Assembly (NCBI GenBank): GCA_937899715.1
Contig: CALCNX010000070.1
Span: forward strand, 1-64,000
Origin: an uncultured bacterium
GTDB taxonomy: Bacteria > Bacteroidota > Ignavibacteria > Kapaibacteriales > UBA4661
Direction: 5' to 3'
DNA length: 64,000 bases
Below the pieces are notes generated by a model that did not search any database, was not told the DNA's origin, and worked only from the letters and a program-made list of their open reading frames with translations. Within the stretch, counting starts at the first letter, position 1; each line of letters begins with the position of its first letter. Both the position numbers and the translations under genes were made by a program. Positions 49,922 through 58,904 of this stretch are shown here, one piece after another.

Positions 49922-51373
49922 ATGAAATTAGGTCAAAACATTCTTTTCGCAATGCTTGTGGTCATTTGTACGGGACTTGTGCAGCATCGGAGCATTGCAC
50001 AAACGCTGGAAGTAACGACAGTCAATTTCGGAGCGGTTTCATTGGGAGAAACAAGCGATACAAAATTTCTCATCATTCGCAATACAAGCGCGGATAGCGT
50101 TATCCTTCGCAGATTGACAATCTCGGATGCTCGTCTGAATTTTGAGATTATTGATGATGTGACAATGTTTCTTCTAAGTCCAAATCAGTCTATTCAAATC
50201 CCTTGACGATTCTTCCCAAGAGACATCGGTGTAATGCAAGCACCCCTTACCATTTCCTTTACACGCGGCTCTGCGCAGCAATCACAAGTTGTACAAAATG
50301 CTCTTGTTGGAAGGGGTAGTCCCTTAAAACTCGTTCCCCCACGTCTTGATACGATTCTTGTGGGCTATCCAACAGTCAAAACGGCACTTCTTATCAATCG
50401 CTGGATAAATCCTGTCACGGTTAGCAGGTTGCAACTTGTATCGCCTCGCCGTGAGATGGCAATTTCAGACCTCGACCCAAAGATACTTGCTCGCGGAGAT
50501 ACAGTGCCTATATCAATCATCATCAACCCACTGCAAACGGGAAGTATTGACGGAACATTACTTGTGTATTCAGAACTGCAAGACACCCTTTCGACAAAAA
50601 TTCAAGCGTATGCTAGGTTAAGAAAGGCGGATGATATTGTAATTCGCCCCGGCATACGTGCTGTTCCCGATTCCGCTGCTCCGGGCGATAAAATACGTCT
50701 CGAAGTTTATATTTCCTCAGAAAGTAGTTCGCTAGACGATTTATTTAGAGCAAGTCTGCCGCTCTTTTCCGGGATATTCTCGTTAAATGGCAATTTAGCG
50801 CAATTACTCTCATCAAGCGACATACGTCCTATTGGGCAAAGTGTGTAATATCAAGGTGGAAGAAGATATTTTCAAATTCCCCGCCAATTCTGGATGGGTA
50901 GAGAAAGTATTCTTTATAGAATTCCCATGCAAGCAATGGCAGGCGATACAGACCTCACCGAAATCAAATTATCGCAATTTCAATGGGGAGATCCTACGTC
51001 GTCTTCATCGCCAAATAGTAATATTTTCATCTTGCCGCCCCTTAGCGGTTGGCTCAGAATAAAAACCTGCACTGCTGGCGGCAAACGTCTATTTAACTCA
51101 TCACAAGCACCAGCCTTCACCCTGCAAAGCGCCTTTCCCAATCCTGCTGATACGCATTTCGAGGTAACGTACACCGTGAGCGAAAAGCAAAACCTTTCCC
51201 TGTCGCTCTACAACGCACAAGGTAATCTTGTCCGCACCATCAAAAGCGCCCTGCACGAAGCGGGCGAATACTCCGAGCGGCTGGAAACAGGCTTTCTGGC
51301 GACAGGCACATATTTTCTCCGTTTGTCGGGCGAAACGACTGTACAGCAAAGGGTCGTGAATGTGATAAAGTGA
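49922..51373 (+). pseudogene. T9SS-secreted Ig-like protein gene broken by two in-frame stops
   Basis: One continuous reading frame with two stop codons: TGA at 50204-50206 and TAA at 50846-50848. It would encode about 480 residues: a signal peptide (to about residue 27, SIAQT), ASH/Ig-like beta domains (VNFGAVSLGETSDTKFLIIR; after the first stop RFFPRDIGVMQAPLTISFTR, then NALVGRGSPLKL), and a C-terminal type IX sorting domain (SAFPNPADTHFEVTYTVSEK, then GTYFLRLSGETTVQQRVVNV). Sequence continues sensibly across both stops, with no frameshift, so two C-to-T changes (CGA to TGA and CAA to TAA) would explain it. Fragments of 94, at most about 214, and about 175 residues remain. It follows 49053 by 11 nt. 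Confidence 0.8.
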
Positions 51374-51436
51374 AAATGTGATAAAATAAATTCGTAGATT
51401 TGTAGGATACCACTATCCTCAAACCTTGATACTATC

Positions 51437-53506
51437 ATGCTCACAGTCTCTTCCCTTTCCATTCACTTCGGCGGAACGTACCTTTTCGACGATGTTTCTT
51501 TTATGATTGCCCCCAAAGACCGCGTTGGTCTGGTCGGTAAAAACGGTGCGGGCAAGTCCACGCTGCTCAAAATTCTTGCCGGATTGCAGGAAGCCGAAGG
51601 CGGCGCACTGCACAAATCCTCCGGCTTAACCGTCGGCTATTTGCCGCAGGACGGCATCACGCAAACGGGACGCACCGTCTATGACGAAACCGCAACCGCA
51701 TTTGCCGAAATTTTGGGGCTGGAAGACCGCATACACGAAATTTCCGATGAACTGGAACGCCGCACCGACCACGAATCCGAAGAATATGACGCGCTTTTGC
51801 ACGAACTTTCCGACGCAAACGACCGTTTTGCGCTCTCCGACGGCTGGAACATTCGTGGGCAGATAGAGCGTATCTTGACGGGGCTTGGCTTTGAACAAAG
51901 CGCCTTGACTAAAATGACCGAAGAACTCTCCGGCGGCTGGCAAATGCGTATTGAGTTGGCAAAAATTCTCTTGCGCAAGCCCGATTATATCTTGCTGGAC
52001 GAGCCGACGAACCACCTTGATATTGAGTCGCTCACGTGGCTGGAAGACTTTTTGAAAAATTACGACGGCGCAGTGGTGATGATTTCGCACGACCGCTCAT
52101 TTTTGGATGCTATCACCACGAGAACCCTTGAAATCACGCTTGGCAAGGTACACGACTACCCCGCCGCCTACTCGCGTTACGTGCAGATGCGGGCAGAGCG
52201 CCGCGAACAGCAAATGTCCGCCTATAAAAACCAGCAAAAGCAAATCGCCGACACGGAAAAATTCATTGAGCGCTTCCGCTACAAAGCCACCAAAGCCGTA
52301 CAGGTGCAATCACGCATCAAGCAACTCGACAAAGTAGAGCGCATCGAAATTGAGGAAGAAGATACCGCTTCGGTTCACTTCCGCTTTCCCGAAGCGCCGC
52401 GCTCCGGGCGTATGGTCTTTGAGGCGGAAGGCGTTGTCAAAAGTTTTGGCGAAAAGACCGTTTTACGCGGCATTGACTTTGCGGTGGAGCGCGGCGATAA
52501 AATTGCGTTTGTCGGCAAAAACGGTGAAGGCAAAACGACATTTTCTAAAATGCTTGTTGGGCAGGACGAGACGACCTCCGGCATCATCAGGCTGGGGCAT
52601 AACGTCAGCATCGGCTACTATGCGCAGCATCAAGCGGAAATGCTCGACCCCAATGCTTCGGTGCTGGACATCATTGACCGCGCAGCCACAGGTGAGATGC
52701 GTACGAAAATACGCGACTTGCTGGGTGCTTTCCTGTTTAGCGGCGACTCGGTCTATAAAAAAGTAAAAGTGCTCTCCGGCGGCGAAAAATCACGCCTTGC
52801 GATGGCAAAACTGCTTTTGGAACCCGTGAACGCACTCGTACTGGATGAGCCGACGAACCACCTTGATATACGCTCCAAAGACGTACTCAAGCAGGCGCTC
52901 ATGGACTACGACGGCGCACTGATTGTGGTCTCGCACGACCGCGATTTTTTGCAAGGACTGACGGGAAAAGTAGTGGAATTTCGCGGCGGCAATATCAAAG
53001 AATTTGCGGGCGACATCTACGAGTTCCTGCGCTTGAAGAACATGGACACACTGCGCGAACTGGAAGCCACGAAAAAAACATCCGCCGATGAAAAACGTGC
53101 TGCAAACACGGACGAACCCCAAGCATCGAAGCCGATAAGCCAAGCCGCGCCCATTGCTGAAGCCCCGACCGCACCAGTAGTCAAACCGATAACGACTACG
53201 GCGACCGCACCGACAAGTAACGGCACACCAGCGCCCACACTCGACCGCGAGGAGCGCAAGCGCCTTCAGCGCGAGGAACGCAAATTGGCAAAGCAAATTG
53301 AGGACTGCGAGGCGCACATAAGCAAATTGGAAAAAGAAATTGAAGAGACGGAAACCGCAATGCAATCTCAAGATTTTTATGCCGCACCGAATGTGCAGAC
53401 CGTTCTGACCTTACACGACGCAAAGCGCAAAGAACTTGATGCGAAGGTTGAGGAATGGAGCGCCCTTTCGGCAGAACGAGAGGAACTTTTGGCAATGGGA
53501 GTGTAA
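51437..53506 (+). CDS. ABC-F family ATPase (Uup/EttA-like)
   Basis: A 689-residue soluble protein with two ABC domains and no membrane segment. Domain 1: Walker A GLVGKNGAGKST near residue 32-43, signature LSGGWQMRIELAK, Walker B YILLDEPTNHLDIESLTWLE. A helical P-site tRNA-interaction-motif linker (about 240-300) follows. Domain 2: AFVGKNGEGKTTFSKML, VLSGGEKSRLAMAKLL, ALVLDEPTNHLDIRSKDVL. The C-terminus has a Pro/Ala-rich linker and a charged coiled coil (about 590-685), as in Uup/YdiF types. ABC-F proteins act on ribosomes stalled in translation; some confer antibiotic resistance, but nothing here indicates that. Confidence 0.94.
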   Translation: MLTVSSLSIHFGGTYLFDDVSFMIAPKDRVGLVGKNGAGKSTLLKILAGLQEAEGGALHKSSGLTVGYLPQDGITQTGRTVYDETATAFAEILGLEDRIHEISDELERRTDHESEEYDALLHELSDANDRFALSDGWNIRGQIERILTGLGFEQSALTKMTEELSGGWQMRIELAKILLRKPDYILLDEPTNHLDIESLTWLEDFLKNYDGAVVMISHDRSFLDAITTRTLEITLGKVHDYPAAYSRYVQMRAERREQQMSAYKNQQKQIADTEKFIERFRYKATKAVQVQSRIKQLDKVERIEIEEEDTASVHFRFPEAPRSGRMVFEAEGVVKSFGEKTVLRGIDFAVERGDKIAFVGKNGEGKTTFSKMLVGQDETTSGIIRLGHNVSIGYYAQHQAEMLDPNASVLDIIDRAATGEMRTKIRDLLGAFLFSGDSVYKKVKVLSGGEKSRLAMAKLLLEPVNALVLDEPTNHLDIRSKDVLKQALMDYDGALIVVSHDRDFLQGLTGKVVEFRGGNIKEFAGDIYEFLRLKNMDTLRELEATKKTSADEKRAANTDEPQASKPISQAAPIAEAPTAPVVKPITTTATAPTSNGTPAPTLDREERKRLQREERKLAKQIEDCEAHISKLEKEIEETETAMQSQDFYAAPNVQTVLTLHDAKRKELDAKVEEWSALSAEREELLAMGV

Positions 53507-53647
53507 ATGATTCCCCCCAAAATTGTCCTTGATAATGGAGCCGATATTTTGGTAACACACAACCTCAAAGACTTTCAACAGACAGATCTAAAACCCTATA
53601 ATCTCCGTGTTCTTACCCCCGGAACATTTATTAAGGAGTATTTCTGA
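53507..53647 (+). pseudogene. C-terminal remnant of a PIN-domain (VapC-like) toxin
   Basis: A 46-residue frame, MIPPKIVLDNGADILVTHNL, then KDFQQTDLKPYNLRVLTPGT and FIKEYF. This matches the last third of PIN-domain ribonucleases, where GAD.LVT.N..DF carries the closing acidic residues and LKPY.I.VLTP.EF is the final strand. The N-terminal two thirds, with the first catalytic aspartates, are missing because the ABC-F gene ends at 53506, so it cannot be active. It overlaps the following gene by 1 nt, as toxin-antitoxin pairs often do. Confidence 0.7.
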
Positions 53648-53877
53648 TGAAAACCCTGAGCATAGATGATGAGTTCTATAATCATTTGGAAGTATTGGCT
53701 GAAAAGCAACAAATCAGCGTCGAAACTGCTATCCAATTAGCGATTTCTCACGAGGTTCAGCGTCAAGAAACAGACGTTTTTTTCGCAAGCCGCCGCCAAA
53801 CTTTCGCGCGAAGTGCTTTTCATTCTGCTTTGGCAAGTATTGCGGATAGAGAACCTGACGAATACGACCGCCTGTAA
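53647..53877 (+). CDS. Small RHH-like protein, probable orphan antitoxin
   Basis: A 76-residue protein: MKTLSIDDEFYNHLEVLAEK followed by QQISVETAIQLAISHEVQ fits a ribbon-helix-helix or Phd-like DNA-binding N-terminus, and the C-terminal part would be the toxin-binding tail. It directly follows the truncated PIN toxin with a 1-nt overlap and a GGAG ribosome site just upstream. It is probably what remains of a toxin-antitoxin pair in toxin-first order. The call rests on this pairing. Confidence 0.55.
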   Translation: MKTLSIDDEFYNHLEVLAEKQQISVETAIQLAISHEVQRQETDVFFASRRQTFARSAFHSALASIADREPDEYDRL

Positions 53878-53905
53878 GATTCACACTGGATAAGGATTCA
53901 TTACG

Positions 53906-54514
53906 ATGCCCCGAAAAAGTATCATCGCTTGCTCTTTGCTGCTCGTGCTCGCGGGAAGCTGCATCTTCGTTACGCGCGAGCCGGAGCCGCCGGACACGCG
54001 CCGTTCCTCGTTCCAGCCGCCTACCTCGGCGCAATTAGTCGTTACGAACTTTCAAGCCGCACTCCGCGAAAAAAATGTGGAGAACTACATACAGTGCCTT
54101 GTTTCGAGCGATACGGGTGCTACGTCTGCCACAGGTACGCGGCGCTACATTTTTGAGCCGTCGGCGGAAGCCTCAGCGCGGTTCGGTGGCGTGTTTGCTG
54201 GGTGGAACGTTACGCGTGAACGCCAAGCGTTTATCGCACTCACGGCAAAAATTCCGTCGCAGTCTGCCCCCGCCCTACAATTCTCCAACGACCGCTTTGA
54301 ACTTCTCTCGCCTGATTCTGCTGTGTACGTGAGCGATTACCGCCTTCAGCCGAACTATCAGCTTTCAGGTGCTCCCGATGTTTTCTCCGGAACGCTCCGC
54401 TTCACGATTGCTTCCTTCCCGAATGGTTTTTGGGCGATTAGCCGTTGGAGCGACCAGACGGGCGCACAAGCGTTGCCCACGTGGAGCATTATGAAAGCGC
54501 AGTTTGCGAATTGA
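53906..54514 (+). CDS. Lipoprotein, unknown
   Basis: A 202-residue lipoprotein: hydrophobic signal (residues about 5-17) with lipobox LVLAGSC (cysteine near 19). A proline-rich spacer (REPEPPDTRRSSFQPPTSA) precedes a globular domain that begins LVVTNFQAALREKNVENYIQ and ends SFPNGFWAISRWSDQ. This strand-helix order resembles NTF2-like/SnoaL lipoproteins of the phylum, where small cone folds carry out unknown envelope roles. No catalytic motif. It lies upstream of the sigma factor with a 116-nt gap in which no gene is seen. Confidence 0.65.
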   Translation: MPRKSIIACSLLLVLAGSCIFVTREPEPPDTRRSSFQPPTSAQLVVTNFQAALREKNVENYIQCLVSSDTGATSATGTRRYIFEPSAEASARFGGVFAGWNVTRERQAFIALTAKIPSQSAPALQFSNDRFELLSPDSAVYVSDYRLQPNYQLSGAPDVFSGTLRFTIASFPNGFWAISRWSDQTGAQALPTWSIMKAQFAN

Positions 54515-54630
54515 GGACTCCCATAAATTTATTTTACGCCTGCCGAACATTTTTTGTCTGACGTGCTGCAACAAAATTTCGTCTCCTGTGTTATTGCCTT
54601 GTAGATTCGACCAATAATAATTTTTTCAAG

Positions 54631-55209
54631 ATGCCAAGTTCTATGCCAGCATATTCAACCTCTTCTGATGCGGAACTCTTCGGATTGCTTCAGAACTCCG
54701 ACGGCTCGCGTGAAGCCGCCTTCCGCGAACTCTACGCCCGACACGGTAAGCGTGTCCATGCTTACTGTGTTCGCGCCATGAGCGCCTCGCCGGAGGAAGC
54801 GGAAGATATTTTTCAGGAAACCTTTGTCCGCTTTTACAATGCCGCGCAGTCGGAACGCACCATGACGAATGTTCCGGCGTTTTTGCTGCGGATTGCGCGA
54901 AATCTGTGCCTGAATCACAAACGCGACAGCCGCCCTACGCTTGTCCTGCACGACAACGATTTGCACCAGAAACAACAGGAGTACGGCACGACCGAACTTT
55001 TGCACCTCATCATCACCGCCCTAGAACTGCTCGAAGACGACCAGCGCGAAGCATTTGTGCTGCGTAAGTACGACGGTTGCTCGTTCCAAGAGATTGCCGA
55101 GATTATCGGCACGACCGAGAACAACGCCCGCAGCCGCGTCCACCGCGCACAAGCAAAAATCCGTTCCATACTCGCGCCGTATCTGGCGGATATTGACCAA
55201 CACTTGTAA
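54631..55209 (+). CDS. ECF-type RNA polymerase sigma factor
   Basis: A 192-residue sigma-70 family group 4 protein. Region 2 (about residues 25-95) has FRELYARHGKRVHAYCVRAM, SPEEAEDIFQETFVRFYNAA and PAFLLRIARNLCLNHKRDSR. Region 4 (about 125-180) has ALELLEDDQREAFVLRKYDG and the helix-turn-helix SFQEIAEIIGTTENNARSRV. No region 3 or 1.1, as expected for ECF factors. The start at 54631 includes a second methionine four codons later. The next gene, 27 nt downstream, begins with an anti-sigma-like domain, so the pair probably forms a membrane-linked regulatory circuit. Confidence 0.94.
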   Translation: MPSSMPAYSTSSDAELFGLLQNSDGSREAAFRELYARHGKRVHAYCVRAMSASPEEAEDIFQETFVRFYNAAQSERTMTNVPAFLLRIARNLCLNHKRDSRPTLVLHDNDLHQKQQEYGTTELLHLIITALELLEDDQREAFVLRKYDGCSFQEIAEIIGTTENNARSRVHRAQAKIRSILAPYLADIDQHL

Positions 55210-55236
55210 ACATCACGCTACTATTATCTCACGACC

Positions 55237-56574
55237 ATGAACTACGAACAATCTTCTGATAATTTGACGGAACTGCTCTACGACTTTCTGGACGGCTCGC
55301 TCGCCCCAGAGCAGGAGCCGCGCCTCTTCGCGGCACTCATGCACGACACCGACCTTCGGGCTGAGTTCAAAGAACAAATGCACATCAATTCCGCCATCGC
55401 CGCAGACGAATACGCCTTCACGCCGCCCGCAGCCAGTGGCGATGCAATTTTTGCACGACTGGGCTTCGGCGCAGCAAACGACAATGACGTAGCACCTGCG
55501 CCAATTTTTGCCTCGTCAGGCGGCGCGTCTAGCGCTCTTTCGTCCGAAGCAGCTGCCGTGCCAACCATAGCGTCTCGTATGGGAAGTGCGTTTCGGCGTA
55601 GTGCATCCCTGGTGCTTGTGGCGCTGTTGTCCTCGCTGCTCACGGCATGGCTCATGCGCTCCGGCAACAGTTTCGGCAATGGATTCGGTAATGAATTACG
55701 AAACAGCTTTGGCAATGATGTGAATATGAGTATGGGCGGAAACAATGGCGGCGCAGGAACACCACCCTATCAAGTGCCTCCGTACCAACCGTCTCCATGG
55801 TCTTCGGCAGGAACATCACCGCGACCATTCGTCATAGCCGACACCGTGTTCCAAACAGTCATCAAGCGCACGATTATTGTCGAGCGTTCATCGGGACGCG
55901 ACACTACGTTTCTTGCGTCGCCGACAGGTATGACTTCATCAGCGCCAATGGCAGCGCAAAATCAAGTGCAAGTACCATTTTCCGAAGCCACACGCGAGGC
56001 ATCCATTACGCCGCGAATGATTGCTGCAAGGGATTCCACGCCGCCGACAGCACCGCCAAACACACCCCCAACGCTGACAACACATCCCGCACCGCTCCTT
56101 GGTCTCAGCATTGGTGCTCGTGGCATCGTTTCGCGCTCCATTATTTGGGCAACGGTTCCTTCGCAAGAACGATTCCCGACAAACACGATTTTGTCTGCGC
56201 TCTACGCTCTTTCCGCACAGCACAGCATCGGTCTGGAAGCCGGACAAGAAGCATTTTTCCAACGGTATTACTTTATGAATCCGCAAGGTGTTGAATTTCG
56301 CGTGGAGCAGAATCCGACGTTGGTGTGGGGCGGTCTGGCATATCGCTACACGATGCTGCCTGAAAGCACGTTTTCTCCGTTCGCCCACGTAGTAGCTGGC
56401 GCAACGCAAGTTGGCGGCTTGGGTCGCGGAATGGTCGGCGTAACATATTCACCCGACACCCGCACTCAATTTATGCTCGGCGCTGAGGCAAGCAGTCTTT
56501 TTTATCAAGTTGACGGCACATGGTTTATGAGTCCGAAGCTCGGCGTGAGCTACGGTGTTTCTATTCGCTTCTAA
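55237..56574 (+). CDS. Anti-sigma-like protein fused to an outer-membrane barrel-like domain
   Basis: A 445-residue protein with unusual architecture. Residues 1-55 (LTELLYDFLDGSLAPEQEPR, LFAALMHDTDLRAEFKEQMH) match the helical N-terminus of anti-sigma factors that bind ECF sigmas. One membrane segment lies at 122-140 (SASLVLVALLSSLLTAWLM). A long Asn/Gly- then Pro/Thr/Ser-rich linker (about 141-285) follows. Residues 286-445 look like an eight-strand outer-membrane barrel (LGLSIGARGIVSRSIIW, SIGLEAGQEAFFQRYYFM, FAHVVAGATQVGGLGRG) ending GVSYGVSIRF with a terminal phenylalanine. If folded as drawn, one chain would link inner and outer membranes. It lacks the zinc-finger HxxxCxxC. The barrel might instead remain periplasmic. 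Confidence 0.75.
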   Translation: MNYEQSSDNLTELLYDFLDGSLAPEQEPRLFAALMHDTDLRAEFKEQMHINSAIAADEYAFTPPAASGDAIFARLGFGAANDNDVAPAPIFASSGGASSALSSEAAAVPTIASRMGSAFRRSASLVLVALLSSLLTAWLMRSGNSFGNGFGNELRNSFGNDVNMSMGGNNGGAGTPPYQVPPYQPSPWSSAGTSPRPFVIADTVFQTVIKRTIIVERSSGRDTTFLASPTGMTSSAPMAAQNQVQVPFSEATREASITPRMIAARDSTPPTAPPNTPPTLTTHPAPLLGLSIGARGIVSRSIIWATVPSQERFPTNTILSALYALSAQHSIGLEAGQEAFFQRYYFMNPQGVEFRVEQNPTLVWGGLAYRYTMLPESTFSPFAHVVAGATQVGGLGRGMVGVTYSPDTRTQFMLGAEASSLFYQVDGTWFMSPKLGVSYGVSIRF

Positions 56575-56599
56575 TTTTTCACTTTTTTATTCCCTCACT

Positions 56600-57640
56600 A
56601 TGTTGACCAAATTTTTCTACTCTGCAGGTGTTTGTGTGGTTTTAATGATGTTCACAGCATCCTGCCGCCAGCCCATTGACCTCGACACCGACCGCACGGT
56701 CGTGCCAACAAATTTGCCGGAGATTACTGATTTTTCGCCGAAAGCGGGTTGGATGGGCGATAGAATAACGATTACAGGCAAAAACTTTGTGAATGTGCAG
56801 AAAGTAATGATGGATACACTTACACTGGATTCAGTTGTGGTCGAAAGCCCAAATCAAATAAGTGCTTATATTCCCTACAGTCATTTTTATATCAGCGACC
56901 GTATCTACAAATTATCAGTTGTAACCAAACTCGGAATAGCAGAATCCAAAGAAGTAATTGGGCTATCCAATGGCAGCATTGCCGGCTTTGTAAGTTTTGA
57001 CAGCGCTCCCTTAGATAATGTCATACTGGTGGCCACACATTCGCCTAAAAACTGGACAGGACAAGCCATTAGCGGTCGGGATTACAACATGAAATCGTCC
57101 GGCTTCTACGCAATACAGCTATCAAGTATAAATACCGGGGTTCTTTATTCTTCAGTCATCAACGGTGCTGTTTTTAATATCCGCCCATTCCTCAGCGGCT
57201 ACACTTTTACTCCTACCGAAAGCAACGTACTGATTCAGAATTTACAGGCAGTGGGAAATAATGAATTCAAAGCCAAAGCGGTACCTGCTGAAAAACTGCC
57301 GGAAGTAACATCCGTTACCCCAAACGCTGCCTCGTCCTTTAGCGGTGGCGCAGAAACCGGAACCGATGTTGTTCTCCGTGGCAAAGGCTTCGCAAAGATT
57401 CAGAAAGTAATGCTCGGCATTTCGTATCCTTCAAGCCCCGGCAGTACATCGGTCTCCTATGGCTATGCAGAAGCGACAACGTTCACGATTGATGGCGACA
57501 ACCAACTCACCATACGATTGCCACGATTAGACCGAACTAAAACCGTTTCCGGCAAAACGTACACCAACTGCCAAATCTACCTACTCACCGATGAAGGCTC
57601 GCTGCTTGCTCCACAGCGCATTAGCATTACCTACATCTAA
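56600..57640 (+). CDS. IPT/TIG-domain lipoprotein, tandem copy 1
   Basis: A 346-residue protein starting at 56600 (MLTKFFYSAGVCVVLMMFTA). Lipobox FTASC with cysteine near 22, followed by the shared leader RQPIDLDTDRTVVPTNLPEI and TDFSPKAGW. Two IPT/TIG Ig-like domains are visible: residues about 38-120 (ITDFSPKAGWMGDRITITGK, NFVNVQKVMMDTLTLDS) and 245-346 (VTSVTPNAASSFSGGAETGT, DVVLRGKGFAKIQKVMLG). The middle resembles a carboxypeptidase-regulatory-like fold (GSIAGFVSFDSAPLDNVILV). Likely surface or periplasmic lipoprotein with binding or scaffold function. Two paralogues follow immediately. Confidence 0.8.
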   Translation: MLTKFFYSAGVCVVLMMFTASCRQPIDLDTDRTVVPTNLPEITDFSPKAGWMGDRITITGKNFVNVQKVMMDTLTLDSVVVESPNQISAYIPYSHFYISDRIYKLSVVTKLGIAESKEVIGLSNGSIAGFVSFDSAPLDNVILVATHSPKNWTGQAISGRDYNMKSSGFYAIQLSSINTGVLYSSVINGAVFNIRPFLSGYTFTPTESNVLIQNLQAVGNNEFKAKAVPAEKLPEVTSVTPNAASSFSGGAETGTDVVLRGKGFAKIQKVMLGISYPSSPGSTSVSYGYAEATTFTIDGDNQLTIRLPRLDRTKTVSGKTYTNCQIYLLTDEGSLLAPQRISITYI

Positions 57641-58904
57641 TCACACAAATTACCTCATCACTTTTTCTCAAGTATCTATGCATTCTCATATTCTTCGCAC
57701 TATCGCTACGGGCGTTGCACTAACGCTCCTGCTCTTCTCCTGCCGCCAACCAATTGACCTCGACACTGACCGCACGGTCGTGCCAACGAATTTGCCGGAG
57801 ATTACCGATTTTTCGCCGAAAGCGAGTAACTGGTCAGCAAAAATAACAATCAATGGTAAAAATTTCGTAAATGTACAGCGAGTTATGCTTGATACATTGG
57901 TACTTGACTCGGTAGTAGTGGAAAGCCCGAGTCGTATTCAAGCCGTAATACCGATGCCCCAATTTGGACAACCTCCTTACGGTGTTCTCTATTTAAGCAT
58001 TACAACCGGACGTGGTACGACAAAAGCATCGGAGGGATTTGTCCGTGCATGGGGAACAGCATCAGGAAAAATTACTCTTGACAAACAGCCCTTGGATAGC
58101 ACGATTTTATACCTGTCGAAGCCATTGAGTAATTTAACAGCAATTATATTAACAAATGCCCTTTCAGCAACAAAGACTTTTGGAACTCCGAAAGGCTGGT
58201 TTGTTCTTAATGGGTATGGCATCGATTTGGGTGGAGATGATTCAAAAGAAATAGTCTTGCACCCGTTCAAAAGCGGATATAGTTTTGCTCCCGGTGAACG
58301 CCGCTTTCTTAAAGATCCCGACATTATCGGTGGTCAAGATTTTGAAGCAACACTACTTCCGCCCGAACGCTTACCTTCGGTTACTTCCATCACTCCCGGT
58401 GTCGGCGCTTCCTACGGCTGGTCTGAAACAGGAACAACGATTGTTCTCAGTGGGACGGGCTTCAATAAAGTAAAAAAAGCCGTGATAGTCACGCCCTATC
58501 CATCTCTTGAATTGGCGAACCCATATTCCACAACGCTGGGCTACAAGGAAGCAAAAGCAATAACCATTGAAAACGACAATAAGATTAGCATAGCCATTCC
58601 ACGCTTGGACGGAACAAAGGCAATTCCGGGCAGAACCTATAATTGCCAAGTCTATCTCCTTACTGATGAAGGTTCAATCGTCGCACCGCAGCGTGTAAAT
58701 ATCACATATCTCTAAGCGGTATTATCTTCAAACTTTGCTCATCGTTATCTTTTCCATTATGCGTTCTCATCTTCTTCACATTTTCGGCATCAGTGCTGTT
58801 TTGACTCTCCTTCTCTTCTCCTGCCGCCAGGCGCAAGACCTCGACACTGACCGCACGGTCGTACCGACGAACTTGCCGGAGATTACGGATTTTTCGCCGA
58901 AAGC
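56662..58904 (+). repeat. Conserved 84-bp leader repeated in three lipoprotein genes
   Basis: Segments 56662-56745, 57740-57823 and 58821-58904 begin CTGCCGCCA, contain CTCGACAC.GACCGCACGG and TTGCCGGAGATTAC.GATTT, and end TTTCGCCGAAAGC. They are nearly identical at DNA level, including synonymous positions, whereas the rest of the three genes has diverged strongly. They encode the lipobox cysteine, the DLDTDRTVVPTNLP spacer and the start of the first IPT domain. Confidence 0.85.
57678..58715 (+). CDS. IPT/TIG-domain lipoprotein, tandem copy 2
   Basis: A 345-residue paralogue starting at 57678 (MHSHILRTIATGVALTLLLF), lipobox LLFSC with cysteine near 19. The leader RQPIDLDTDRTVVPTNLPEI is identical to copy 1. 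First IPT domain about residues 36-115 (KITINGKNFVNVQRVMLDTL), second about 240-345 (VTSITPGVGASYGWSETGTT, IVLSGTGFNKVKKAVIV). The centre (GKITLDKQPLDSTILYLSKP) is again carboxypeptidase-regulatory-like but diverged, so the copies probably recognise different partners. The gap to copy 1 is 37 nt. Confidence 0.8.
   Translation: MHSHILRTIATGVALTLLLFSCRQPIDLDTDRTVVPTNLPEITDFSPKASNWSAKITINGKNFVNVQRVMLDTLVLDSVVVESPSRIQAVIPMPQFGQPPYGVLYLSITTGRGTTKASEGFVRAWGTASGKITLDKQPLDSTILYLSKPLSNLTAIILTNALSATKTFGTPKGWFVLNGYGIDLGGDDSKEIVLHPFKSGYSFAPGERRFLKDPDIIGGQDFEATLLPPERLPSVTSITPGVGASYGWSETGTTIVLSGTGFNKVKKAVIVTPYPSLELANPYSTTLGYKEAKAITIENDNKISIAIPRLDGTKAIPGRTYNCQVYLLTDEGSIVAPQRVNITYL

Noticed and set aside
50204..50206. 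In-frame TGA as a selenocysteine codon
   Set aside because: The position falls in an Ig-like surface protein with no redox motif, no selenocysteine-insertion hairpin is evident after it, and a second stop (TAA) interrupts the same gene.
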